A stretch of 28,487 bases of DNA from a virus. The position numbers and the translations under genes were made by a program. Location: the IMG/VR virus record IMGVR_UViG_3300003894_000003, positions 1 through 28,487 of that record. The stretch is one strand, 5' to 3'. Of this stretch, positions 22,677-28,405 are shown piece by piece. Positions within the stretch are counted from its first letter, which is position 1; each line of letters begins with the position of its first letter. The notes under the pieces are model-generated. The model was not told the origin of the DNA, did no database searches, and worked only from the letters and a program-made list of their open reading frames with translations.

Positions 22677-22934
22677 ATGATGAATCCTGAAGCGGATGGG
22701 GGCGACAAGCGGAACGCCCCCCAATACCGCACTTACTATTTCTACCCACCATTCGACGGCGACCCCATCGCCATCATTATACCGGAAGATCAAGTGGAAT
22801 ACCACGATGGTCACTTCACCAAACTGTACCGCCGTTACGAATCAAAAAACTGGCGGATTGAGGAAATTAAACCAAAGGAAAAAGTGTATGAAACTCCACA
22901 GATACACCCACAAACAGGCAGACCCATTGGATAA
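22677..22934 (+). CDS. Hypothetical early protein
   Basis: An 85-residue protein with aromatic and acidic stretches (TYYFYPPFDGDPIAIIIPED, VEYHDGHFTKLYRRYESKNW) and a proline-rich end. An alternative ATG at 22680 lies one codon on. No family recognised. It overlaps the small membrane protein gene at its 3' end. Confidence 0.55.
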   Translation: MMNPEADGGDKRNAPQYRTYYFYPPFDGDPIAIIIPEDQVEYHDGHFTKLYRRYESKNWRIEEIKPKEKVYETPQIHPQTGRPIG

Positions 22935-23016
22935 ATACATCGCCAAATTTGCGTTTGTAGTCTGCGTATATATGATGCTGCAATTAATGAGAGCGATACT
23001 GAACGGCTGGATGTAG
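22888..23016 (+). CDS. Tiny membrane protein
   Basis: A 42-residue ORF with an AAAGGAAAAAG ribosome site encodes MKLHRYTHKQADPLDKYIAK then a transmembrane segment (FAFVVCVYMMLQLMRAIL). Its stop shares a base with the GTG of the replication protein (TAGTG), which points to translational coupling. The frame overlaps the previous gene's 3' end. Function unknown; single-span micro-proteins of phages can affect the membrane or superinfection. Confidence 0.6.
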   Translation: MKLHRYTHKQADPLDKYIAKFAFVVCVYMMLQLMRAILNGWM

Positions 23017-23777
23017 TGGCCAAGCGATTCACAGAAACGGGTAAATGGAAGAAAAAATGGATCCGTGAATTGAATCCGGACATGAAATTATTTTGGTTTT
23101 ACTTATTAGATAACTGTGATCATGCCGGGGTGTGGGAAGTGGATATTGACCTTGCATCGTTTCAGATCGGCGTCAAACTGGATGAAGCCAGAATTTTAAA
23201 AGTGTTCAATCGCAAAATTGTACCTTTTAAAGATGGAAAATGGTTCATCCCAAAATTCATTGATTATCAATATGGCGAACTGAATGAAAAAGTCAATGCT
23301 CACAAATCTGTTATAAAGTTATTAACAAAATATGGCTTATATGTGGAAAACCAACAGTTGGGCAACAGTTGGGCAACTGTTAAAGTAAATACTTTAACTG
23401 TTAAGGACAAAGATATATACAAAGATAAGGATAAAGATAAAAGAGAGGGGAAATTTGAATCTATTGAAAAATCTTTAGATGATTTACAGGCTCAATTTAA
23501 AAACCGAAATGTGAAATCTGAATTTCAGCATTTCAAGGATTACTGCGAAGCCAACGGAAAGAAGTATAAAAACCATCTTGCCGCATTTAGAAATTGGCTC
23601 AGAAATGACAGTTACCGGTCCAAAGATGAACCGGTGAAACAGACTAAAATCACCCTATCCTGCCCCAAAGGCCATCATAAGCGACAAGTCAATCGTGGTG
23701 TAAGTGGTGTATGCCCGGAATGTTATGAGCAACTTGTGCCGATTGAACAAATCCAGATCAAAAGGGCGATTGCATGA
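23016..23777 (+). CDS. Replication initiator/organiser protein (DnaD-like phage type)
   Basis: The 253-residue protein resembles phage replication organisers that begin with WKKKWIRELNPDMKLFWFYL and LDNCDHAGVWEVDIDLASFQ, a winged-helix DNA-binding domain (about 10-115). A low-complexity linker with KDKDIYKDKDKDKRE follows (about 130-145), then a helical primosome-type part (EFQHFKDYCEANGKKYKNHL) and a C-terminal zinc motif (LSCPKGHHKRQV, GVCPECYEQ). The GTG start is coupled to the previous gene. DNA repeats inside the gene at 23352-23404 look like an origin, as in lambda O. The role is to bind the origin and recruit helicase; this part is inferred. Confidence 0.75.
   Translation: MAKRFTETGKWKKKWIRELNPDMKLFWFYLLDNCDHAGVWEVDIDLASFQIGVKLDEARILKVFNRKIVPFKDGKWFIPKFIDYQYGELNEKVNAHKSVIKLLTKYGLYVENQQLGNSWATVKVNTLTVKDKDIYKDKDKDKREGKFESIEKSLDDLQAQFKNRNVKSEFQHFKDYCEANGKKYKNHLAAFRNWLRNDSYRSKDEPVKQTKITLSCPKGHHKRQVNRGVSGVCPECYEQLVPIEQIQIKRAIA
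23352..23440. other. Candidate replication origin: phased iterons plus A-rich tract
   Basis: Within the replication gene the 7-mer AACAGTT occurs at 23353 and 23364 in one orientation, and its complement AACTGTT at 23375 and 23396, so spacings are 11, 11 and 21 bases, about one, one and two helical turns. An 11-bp unit (CAACAGTTGGG) is tandemly repeated at 23352-23373 and codes for different residues in its two copies, so selection is on DNA, not protein. A purine-rich, A/T-rich tract with GATAA and AAAGATA repeats follows (23405-23440), a likely unwinding element. Confidence 0.6.
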
Positions 23778-24013
23778 ACATACTGGAAGCCATATATGCC
23801 GGGGAAAAATGTGGGTATAACGGTCAAGCCAGAATACACAAATCACGCAAGAACACTTATGCCTGGGATATGGCTGACGGACAGATTTACGTCTGCCCGG
23901 ACTGTAATATCGCATGGCAGAATCCCATCACGGGCAACGGTGAGCATTGGTATTACGAAGATTTCCCAACCTACGGCAAACGGAGGAAACAATGTCCGAA
24001 ATGCAAACCTTGA
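23774..24013 (+). CDS. Small zinc-ribbon protein
   Basis: A 79-residue protein whose C-terminal half has a two-CxxC zinc ribbon: YVCPDCNIAW and QCPKCKP. The N-terminus contains EKCGYNGQARIHKSRKNTYA. It overlaps the replication gene's stop (ATGA) and the next start. No family name is given. Small zinc ribbons beside phage replication genes may be nucleic-acid binding. Confidence 0.6.
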   Translation: MNILEAIYAGEKCGYNGQARIHKSRKNTYAWDMADGQIYVCPDCNIAWQNPITGNGEHWYYEDFPTYGKRRKQCPKCKP

Positions 24014-24180
24014 GATGGATCTGTGATGAGCGCAGAAAACAATGGCTGCGGGCCATCCGCACAGGGGAATCAGAATGGACGATTCGCCAAAAGAAAAAAC
24101 TTTATTACAAAGCATTAGAAAAGGCATTGAAAAAGAAAAATGACACACGGCAGTCTATTCAGCGGCATCGGGGGGATTGA
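23992..24180 (+). CDS. Small basic helical protein before methyltransferase
   Basis: A 62-residue protein with strong ribosome site (GGAGGAAAC) before the ATG at 23992. It is basic and helical (RWICDERRKQWLRAIRTGES, RQKKKLYYKALEKALKKKND). It overlaps the methyltransferase start by 41 bases. No family recognised; a nucleic-acid-binding role is suggested by composition. Confidence 0.6.
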   Translation: MSEMQTLRWICDERRKQWLRAIRTGESEWTIRQKKKLYYKALEKALKKKNDTRQSIQRHRGD

Positions 24181-24901
24181 TCTTGGATTTGAGTGGGCCG
24201 GTATCGAAACCAAATGGCAAGTGGAAATTGATCCATATTGCCGGGAACTCTTGGGTAAACGCTTTCCCAATGCAAAACAATTTGAAGATGTTAAAACAGT
24301 TGGCAGCCACAATCTTGAAAAAGTGGATATTGTTTCCGGGGGATTCCCCTGCCAGGACATTTCCATCGCCGGGAAGGGGAAGGGATTAGCGGGTGAAAGG
24401 TCCGGTCTTTGGTCAGAGTTGCACCGCATTATTGGCGAGTTACGACCCCGATTTGCGTTCATTGAGAACGTCCCAATGCTCACTATTCGGGGGGGGGTCA
24501 GAGTTATTGCTGACCTTGCCGAAATCGGGTATGACGCAGAATGGACGACTTTATCAGCTTCAAATGTCGGTGCTAACCACAAAAGGGAAAGGCTCTGGAT
24601 TGTTGCCTACCCCGAGAGCCAGCGATTACAAACGAATAAAATTCAAGAAAGAGAGTTTGGAGAAGGTGATAAAAAAGAACCAAAACAATGGAAACAATTT
24701 CTCACTATCAATGCCGGAAATTATTACATGGAAAATTGGGAAGCCTTTGAATCTGAACTTTGTGGAACTGATTATGGGGTTCCCGGAGAACTGGACAGAC
24801 TTAAAGGCCTCGGTAACGCCGTCGTGCCGCATATCCCCTATATCATCGGAAAGCGACTCAAAGAATTATGCCAAAAAAACCAAGCCGAAAAACCCTCGTA
24901 A
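24140..24901 (+). CDS. DNA (cytosine-5) methyltransferase, orphan
   Basis: This 253-residue enzyme adds a methyl group to cytosine C5 in DNA. Motif I is FSGIGGIDLGFE (7-18), motif IV GGFPCQDIS with catalytic C71, motif VI ENV (109-111), motif VIII KRERLW (148-153) and motif X GLGNAVVP (223-230). The variable target region between VIII and IX is short (about 160-215), so the protein is near the lower size limit. No restriction gene is visible, so it probably protects phage DNA or marks it. A run of nine G at 24489-24497 lies between motifs VI and VIII, and a second open frame overlaps the 3' two thirds. The domain call is firm; the target sequence is unknown. Confidence 0.92.
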   Translation: MTHGSLFSGIGGIDLGFEWAGIETKWQVEIDPYCRELLGKRFPNAKQFEDVKTVGSHNLEKVDIVSGGFPCQDISIAGKGKGLAGERSGLWSELHRIIGELRPRFAFIENVPMLTIRGGVRVIADLAEIGYDAEWTTLSASNVGANHKRERLWIVAYPESQRLQTNKIQEREFGEGDKKEPKQWKQFLTINAGNYYMENWEAFESELCGTDYGVPGELDRLKGLGNAVVPHIPYIIGKRLKELCQKNQAEKPS

Positions 24902-24911
24902 GAAACCTTGA
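24393..24911 (+). CDS. Second reading frame nested in the methyltransferase gene
   Basis: A 172-residue frame in +1 register overlaps residues 85-253 of the methyltransferase and extends past its stop. It begins with a GTG preceded by a purine-rich ribosome-like site (AAGGG, eight bases away). It contains ASYDPDLRSLRTSQCSLF, LPKSGMTQNGRLYQ, LLPTPRASDYKR and LNLNFVELIMGFPENWTDL. I recall phage proteins with the same order of motifs, so this may be a genuinely translated overprinted gene. The alternative is that conservation of the methyltransferase forces these motifs in frame +1. Its last 44 bases overlap a third frame, the start of the NinG-like gene. Confidence 0.5.
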   Translation: MKGPVFGQSCTALLASYDPDLRSLRTSQCSLFGGGSELLLTLPKSGMTQNGRLYQLQMSVLTTKGKGSGLLPTPRASDYKRIKFKKESLEKVIKKNQNNGNNFSLSMPEIITWKIGKPLNLNFVELIMGFPENWTDLKASVTPSCRISPISSESDSKNYAKKTKPKNPRKKP

Positions 24912-25233
24912 TAAAGCCGTATCACAATATATCAGAAACCGGGACAAATGCTGCGTCCAGTGCGGCTCTACGGAACGCCTCACGAATGGTCATATCTTCA
25001 CCCGGAAAAACTATTCAACACGGTGGGACATATCCCATGACGGCAACTGTCATACACAATGCTGGCCGTGTAATTATAAACATGGCTCTGACCAATGGCC
25101 TTATTTCCGGTGGTACATCGACAAATTCGGTCAAGAAAAATTCGACGAACTGCGAAGGCGGCACAAAACAATCAGAAAATTTAAAAACTATGACCTGGAA
25201 GAATTGTTAGAGAAGACTCGTGAGTTACTATAA
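24868..25233 (+). CDS. ninG: NinG/Rap-like recombination nuclease
   Basis: The 121-residue protein has a basic N-terminus, then a zinc-binding HNH-type core: CCVQCGSTERLTNGHIFTRK (28-47, metal C and H residues), NCHTQCWPCNYKHG (60-73). It is followed by DQWPYFRWYIDKFGQEKFDE (75-94). This arrangement matches lambda NinG/Rap family proteins that process recombination intermediates. The ATG overlaps the methyltransferase stop region. The family call is good, though length is shorter than in lambda (about 200). Confidence 0.8.
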   Translation: MPKKPSRKTLVRNLDKAVSQYIRNRDKCCVQCGSTERLTNGHIFTRKNYSTRWDISHDGNCHTQCWPCNYKHGSDQWPYFRWYIDKFGQEKFDELRRRHKTIRKFKNYDLEELLEKTRELL

Positions 25234-25528
25234 CACAACCCACCTCACCGGATTTGAATTAAAAGAATCCCGCCGAAAAGCCAACACTCAAGAAGATCGG
25301 ATTCTTACCTTTTTTGAAAAGAACGCCGACAAAGCATTTTCCCCGGAAGAAATACAGACATACTGCATGATGGCCAACAGACCTTTAACCTCGGTGCGCC
25401 GGGCTATCACCAATCTCACAAAAGAGGGGTATTTGCGGAAAACCCCTCACATGAAACCGGGGAACTACAGCAAGCCTGTTCATACATGGCAGTTTAAACA
25501 ATCCACACCACAGGAAGAATTGTGGTAA
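25220..25528 (+). CDS. Winged-helix regulatory-like protein
   Basis: This 102-residue protein has a winged-helix pattern: TQEDRILTFFEKNADKAFSP, EEIQTYCMMANRPLTSVRRA and ITNLTKEGYLRKTPHMKPG. Such MarR/PadR-type or plain wHTH modules occur as small phage DNA-binding proteins. The GTG at 25220 overlaps the previous stop. The last part (HTWQFKQSTPQEELW) is a tail. It may regulate the early operon, but no partner is shown. Confidence 0.65.
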   Translation: MSYYNTTHLTGFELKESRRKANTQEDRILTFFEKNADKAFSPEEIQTYCMMANRPLTSVRRAITNLTKEGYLRKTPHMKPGNYSKPVHTWQFKQSTPQEELW

Positions 25529-25549
25529 ACACATACCAAAGGAAAGCCT

Positions 25550-26473
25550 ATGCGAGCCATCTGCCCTGACTGCGGATCGACCCATACCAAAAAGAAAGCA
25601 ATACGCCTAACCAAAAGCGGTGAATCCAGACGAAGGTGGGAATGTAAAGAGTGCGGTCGAAGATTCACAACCAACTGGCAGACGTTTGAAAACATCGACA
25701 AATCTCACCTCCCCCGGATACTATTATTCGATATTGAAACAACGCCTATGACCGTTCATGTGTGGGGACTGTATAAACAGCGCATCCCCCATACCAATAT
25801 CGTGAAAGAGTGGAATATTTTATCCTGGGCGGCGAAATGGCTCTATGATGATGAAATCCACAGTGATATTTTAACATCTGAAGAAGCGAAAGCCGGGGAT
25901 GATAAAAGGATCATAGAATCCATCTGGAAACTGTTGGATGAAGCCAATATCGTGATCGCTCATAATGGGGATCGCTTTGATCTGCGGAAATTAAATGCCC
26001 GCTTTATAGACAATCAGTTAGACCCGCCTTCTCCCTACAAGTCCATTGACACCTTAAAAGTGGCCCGCCGGGAGTTCGCTTTTACATCTTATAAACAGGA
26101 TTACCTTACCAAGCATTTCAAACTTGAGCAAAAATTGGACACGAATTTTCAACTCTGGCTTGATTGCATGGATGGGAAACAGGATGCTTTGGACAAGATG
26201 GCCGAATACAACCGCCACGATGTAATGGGATTGGAAGATGTCTATTTAAAACTCCGCCCCTATATCCACAACCATCCCAATCTGGGTGTATTGATGGATC
26301 AGGATGTTTGCCCGAATTGCGGCTCAGATCACTTAATCGAAACGGAAGCAGTCTATCTTACCACCGCCAATGTGTTCCCGGTCTTCAGATGCGGGGACTG
26401 TAAAACGCCTTACATCCGCCATAAGAAAAACAATAATCTGATTAAAACATCCTTCCGGAGTGTGGCCAGATGA
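25550..26473 (+). CDS. DEDDy-type 3'-5' exonuclease with N- and C-terminal zinc ribbons
   Basis: The 307-residue protein has three parts. An N-terminal zinc ribbon (C5, C8, C32, C35) sits beside a basic stretch, like InsA-type ribbons. A DnaQ/YprB-like exonuclease follows with Exo I FDIETTP (D61, E63), Exo II IAHNGDRFDL (D141 or D144) and Exo III YNRHD (Y220, D224). A C-terminal zinc ribbon has C254/C257 and C281/C284. It would degrade single-stranded DNA or RNA 3' to 5'. The ribbons at both ends are unusual for a simple exonuclease and may give it a nucleic-acid target. Confidence 0.85.
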   Translation: MRAICPDCGSTHTKKKAIRLTKSGESRRRWECKECGRRFTTNWQTFENIDKSHLPRILLFDIETTPMTVHVWGLYKQRIPHTNIVKEWNILSWAAKWLYDDEIHSDILTSEEAKAGDDKRIIESIWKLLDEANIVIAHNGDRFDLRKLNARFIDNQLDPPSPYKSIDTLKVARREFAFTSYKQDYLTKHFKLEQKLDTNFQLWLDCMDGKQDALDKMAEYNRHDVMGLEDVYLKLRPYIHNHPNLGVLMDQDVCPNCGSDHLIETEAVYLTTANVFPVFRCGDCKTPYIRHKKNNNLIKTSFRSVAR

Positions 26474-26652
26474 AAAAAGTAAAAATCGTCCCCCAAATAT
26501 GCAAGCACCATTCCTGCCTTGACTTGGCTGAATATGAATTTACGGATGTGCGGAAGGGTAAGACCGTCACGTTGGCCTATGCTTGCCATGAGCATATCGA
26601 AAAGGTGCGAAAACTATTGGAATCAATCTATGCCAAAGAAGAAATACATTAA
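26470..26652 (+). CDS. Small cysteine/histidine-rich protein
   Basis: A 60-residue protein with ICKHHSCLDLAEYEFTDV and YACHEHIEKVRKLLESI; the spaced Cys and His residues look like a zinc-binding motif. It starts four bases within the end of the exonuclease gene (ATGA). No family name. It probably binds nucleic acid or a host protein; the sequence does not say which. Confidence 0.6.
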   Translation: MKKVKIVPQICKHHSCLDLAEYEFTDVRKGKTVTLAYACHEHIEKVRKLLESIYAKEEIH

Positions 26653-26788
26653 ACGTCCATTCCCGCGAAAGGGTGTGGATTGGTCAAAATTGAGGCCGAA
26701 AGTGCTGACAAATCGAAAACAAGGAATTGATTTGGTTGAGGTTGCCCCGGAGGAAGCTGCCCCGGCCTCGAAAAATTATGCCAAATAA
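26630..26788 (+). CDS. Small basic protein
   Basis: A 52-residue ORF from the ATG at 26630 (MPKKKYIKRPFPRKGVDWSK) overlaps the 3' end of the previous gene and the start of the next. The N-terminal half is strongly basic, the C-terminal half acidic and proline-rich. No recognised family. Confidence 0.5.
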   Translation: MPKKKYIKRPFPRKGVDWSKLRPKVLTNRKQGIDLVEVAPEEAAPASKNYAK

Positions 26789-26903
26789 AAAAGCAAAAAA
26801 CAGGAAAAGAGCAAAGATGCTTAAACGAAAAAGCATCGCTGAGTATAAAGCCAAGAAACGAAGGGAACGAAAAGATGCCAGACGTTCAGCTGAACCCGAT
26901 TAA
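26778..26903 (+). CDS. 41-residue arginine/lysine-rich micro-protein
   Basis: The ORF begins at the ATG at 26778, overlapping the end of the previous gene. Nineteen of 41 residues are Lys or Arg (MPNKKAKNRKRAKMLKRKSI, EYKAKKRRERKDARRSAEPD), an extreme value consistent with nucleic-acid binding. It ends just before a ribosome site (AAAGGAAAA) for the next gene. It is too short for confident homology. Confidence 0.5.
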   Translation: MPNKKAKNRKRAKMLKRKSIAEYKAKKRRERKDARRSAEPD

Positions 26904-26917
26904 AAAGGAAAAATAAC

Positions 26918-27103
26918 ATGAAAGCAAGTCAAATAATTGAAGAATTGCAAATCTTAATAGACAGATTCGGTGATAAGCTGGTCTATGTTATTGATGAAGA
27001 TGATGAAGAAACAGAATCAGCAAGAGTAAGGTTTTTAACTGAAAGTGACGGTGATGGTGAATTTATAGAAGATTTACCAGACCGATTTTACATTGGAGGA
27101 TAA
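26918..27103 (+). CDS. Small acidic hypothetical protein
   Basis: A 61-residue acidic protein (IDEDDEETESARVRFLTESD) with a ribosome site (AAAGGAAAA) upstream. Charge and size resemble small phage regulators or DNA mimics, but there is no diagnostic motif. It is the last clearly coding gene before the structured gap at 27104-27272. Confidence 0.6.
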   Translation: MKASQIIEELQILIDRFGDKLVYVIDEDDEETESARVRFLTESDGDGEFIEDLPDRFYIGG

Positions 27104-27272
27104 TATGCACTGGTTAAGGAAGAATTAAATTGATTGTTATATGCTTTTGGCGGTTTATACAGGCTTCGGACACGGTGTACAACGTATAAATAAGAGCCGA
27201 TTAGATTACTTGGAGTATAACGACCGCCAATTGCATTATAAAACGTCTTGATAAACCTAAAGGAGAAATAAA
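27104..27272 (+). other. Structured region with a long-range stem and only tiny ORFs
   Basis: No solid gene occupies this 169-base stretch. TTGGCGGT (27147-27154) and TTATAC (27155-27160) pair with GTATAA (27215-27220) and ACCGCCAA (27223-27230), with a two-base bulge, closing a 54-base loop; within it GGCT (27162-27165) pairs with AGCC (27195-27198). Tiny ORFs exist (a 7-codon one at 27112-27131, a 36-codon one from 27141), but none has a good ribosome site. It may be a small RNA or leader ahead of the gene at 27273. Confidence 0.5.
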
Positions 27273-27428
27273 ATGAAAGATTTAAGTGAGATAATAGATT
27301 TTCACGGATTGGATAATTACATCACTGGCAACTATGGTGAAAACGTGGTGAAAAGTGGTGAAAACGTGGTGAAAAGTGGTGAGCATATTGGCATCTATGA
27401 CCTGATTAAGGAAGAAATGTCAGAATGA
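27273..27428 (+). CDS. Small protein with tandem heptapeptide repeats
   Basis: A 51-residue ORF with a strong ribosome site (AAAGGAGA) encodes MKDLSEIIDFHGLDNYITGN, then two perfect copies of the heptapeptide GENVVKS (27336-27377), then EHIGIYDLIKEEMSE. The DNA repeat unit is GGTGAAAACGT/GGTGAAAAGT, 21 bases, and its smaller subunit repeats about 4.5 times. Slippage in such repeats often changes copy number. Function unknown. Confidence 0.6.
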   Translation: MKDLSEIIDFHGLDNYITGNYGENVVKSGENVVKSGEHIGIYDLIKEEMSE

Positions 27429-27444
27429 ATGATGGAAAAAGAAT

Positions 27445-27678
27445 ATGAAAGTACCCGATGACTTAAGAATATCATTGTCATGCGAGATGGCACACGCTAT
27501 GCTAATGATAGCCTTTGAATTAGATCCCATAGAGAATGAAATAAGTCCAATTATATCAAATGGTGAGGGTGGTTACAATGAAAAGGCTCAAGAAATATTT
27601 AATACTTATTATGATTATGTAGAAAACATAATTGTAAGCCATTTCAATTCTTATATAAAGGAGATGAATAATGATTGA
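27445..27678 (+). CDS. Hypothetical protein
   Basis: A 77-residue acidic, mainly helical protein (SLSCEMAHAMLMIAFELDPI, EKAQEIFNTYYDYVENIIVS). It overlaps the next start by eight bases (ATGAATAATGATTG). No recognised family. Position in the early operon suggests an accessory role. Confidence 0.6.
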   Translation: MKVPDDLRISLSCEMAHAMLMIAFELDPIENEISPIISNGEGGYNEKAQEIFNTYYDYVENIIVSHFNSYIKEMNND

Positions 27679-27799
27679 TGCAATCGTCAAAATAGCCGGG
27701 TCTATCCTTGTTATGGGCGTAGGCTTGGCCTTATTCGCCCTCGGATTGGTAGTATTAAGCGCATTTTGTACTGAAGTCTATACGAAATTATTTAAATGA
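27671..27799 (+). CDS. Small single-pass membrane protein
   Basis: A 42-residue ORF (MIDAIVKIAGSILVMGVGLA then LFALGLVVLSAF) has one long hydrophobic segment, so it should lie in the inner membrane. Its stop overlaps the ATG of the sigma-like protein (ATGA), supporting translation. Function unknown. Confidence 0.6.
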   Translation: MIDAIVKIAGSILVMGVGLALFALGLVVLSAFCTEVYTKLFK

Positions 27800-28101
27800 C
27801 TGAACAGGGCTACAACGAAGAAGCGGCAGAACTCGCACAAAAAGCACTTAAAAGATTAAACGTTTTTAAGTTGGCCGTAGAATATTTATATCACCGGAGT
27901 CAATACGATACAGATGAAATGAATTTCGCTAAAGCCACCGAGTCCGCATGGCCCGAACTATCTGATTTACAGAGAGATATAGTATATATGCACACCATCC
28001 AGGGCTTTTCTTTTACCGGGATAGCCGACTTGAAAGGTATATCCCCCCAAGCCGCATCACAAGCCTTCCACCGGGCTTGTAAGCACTTCCAGACCGTTTA
28101 A
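27796..28101 (+). CDS. Sigma-70 region-4-like late transcription regulator (ArpU-like)
   Basis: The 101-residue protein has an N-terminal helical part and a C-terminal helix-turn-helix at about 55-97 with LSDLQRDIVYMHTIQGFSFT, GIADLKGISPQAASQAFHRA: the signature of sigma-70 region 4, also seen in phage late regulators such as ArpU. It ends six bases before a TATAAT hexamer, and is the last early gene before packaging genes. It probably turns on late transcription by binding promoter DNA. The domain call is secure; the target promoter is inferred. Confidence 0.8.
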   Translation: MTEQGYNEEAAELAQKALKRLNVFKLAVEYLYHRSQYDTDEMNFAKATESAWPELSDLQRDIVYMHTIQGFSFTGIADLKGISPQAASQAFHRACKHFQTV

Positions 28102-28106
28102 ATTAC

Positions 28107-28112
28107 TATAAT
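28107..28112 (+). promoter_or_regulatory. Candidate late promoter (-10 TATAAT)
   Basis: A perfect TATAAT lies directly after the sigma-like gene with no good -35 at 16-18 bases upstream (CACTTC or similar). The start would be near 28119. Lack of a -35 is what an activator-dependent phage late promoter shows, so the sigma-like protein could supply upstream contact. It would drive packaging and head genes across the circular join. Confidence 0.55.
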
Positions 28113-28205
28113 AGGGTAGAGGGGTGTCTCGCCGCCCTACCCGGATCGTCTGCATAACAGACTTCACTTGCCGGTAAACAGGAATGGCGGGCGTACCTCT
28201 AACCG
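28113..28205 (+). ncRNA. Hairpin-rich late leader RNA
   Basis: About 95 bases between the candidate promoter and the next gene fold into three stems. GGGTAG (28114-28119) pairs with CTACCC (28137-28142). GTCTG pairs with CAGAC around CATAA (28148-28162). CCGGT (28171-28175) pairs with ACCGG (28202-28206), with an AGGAATGG segment in its loop. No ORF of size fits. It could be a leader, a regulatory RNA or a protein-binding site for late expression or packaging. No known family is recognised. Confidence 0.5.
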
Positions 28206-28210
28206 GTTAG

Positions 28211-28405
28211 ATGATACGATACGACTACAAATGCAATCATTGTCTGTGGGTATGGGAAACACTCCGCCCAATGGACGACGAATCAGACGAACAATGCCCG
28301 AAATGTGATTCATTCCGCACACGGAAAATAATTACAACGGCCAATTTTATTCTCAAAGGGGAGGGATTCCACGATACCGATTATGACCGATATGGCCCAA
28401 AATGA
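28211..28405 (+). CDS. FmdB-family zinc-ribbon protein
   Basis: This 64-residue protein is like FmdB-type small zinc ribbons: MIRYDYKCNHCLWVWETLRP at the N-terminus (C8, C11), EQCPKCDSFRTRKI (C29, C32), and the conserved ending FILKGEGFHDTDYDRYGPK. Family members are thought to bind nucleic acid or proteins as small regulators. It is the first gene of the late operon and overlaps the gene that crosses the circular join. No ribosome site is obvious close to the ATG. Confidence 0.8.
   Translation: MIRYDYKCNHCLWVWETLRPMDDESDEQCPKCDSFRTRKIITTANFILKGEGFHDTDYDRYGPK

Noticed and set aside
24115-24582. 155-codon minus-strand open frame opposite the methyltransferase
   Set aside because: It is antisense to a firmly assigned gene and has no motif, ribosome site or fitting neighbours.
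27336-27390. CRISPR-like repeat array
   Set aside because: The repeats are tandem, 21 bp, lack spacers and keep a protein frame.
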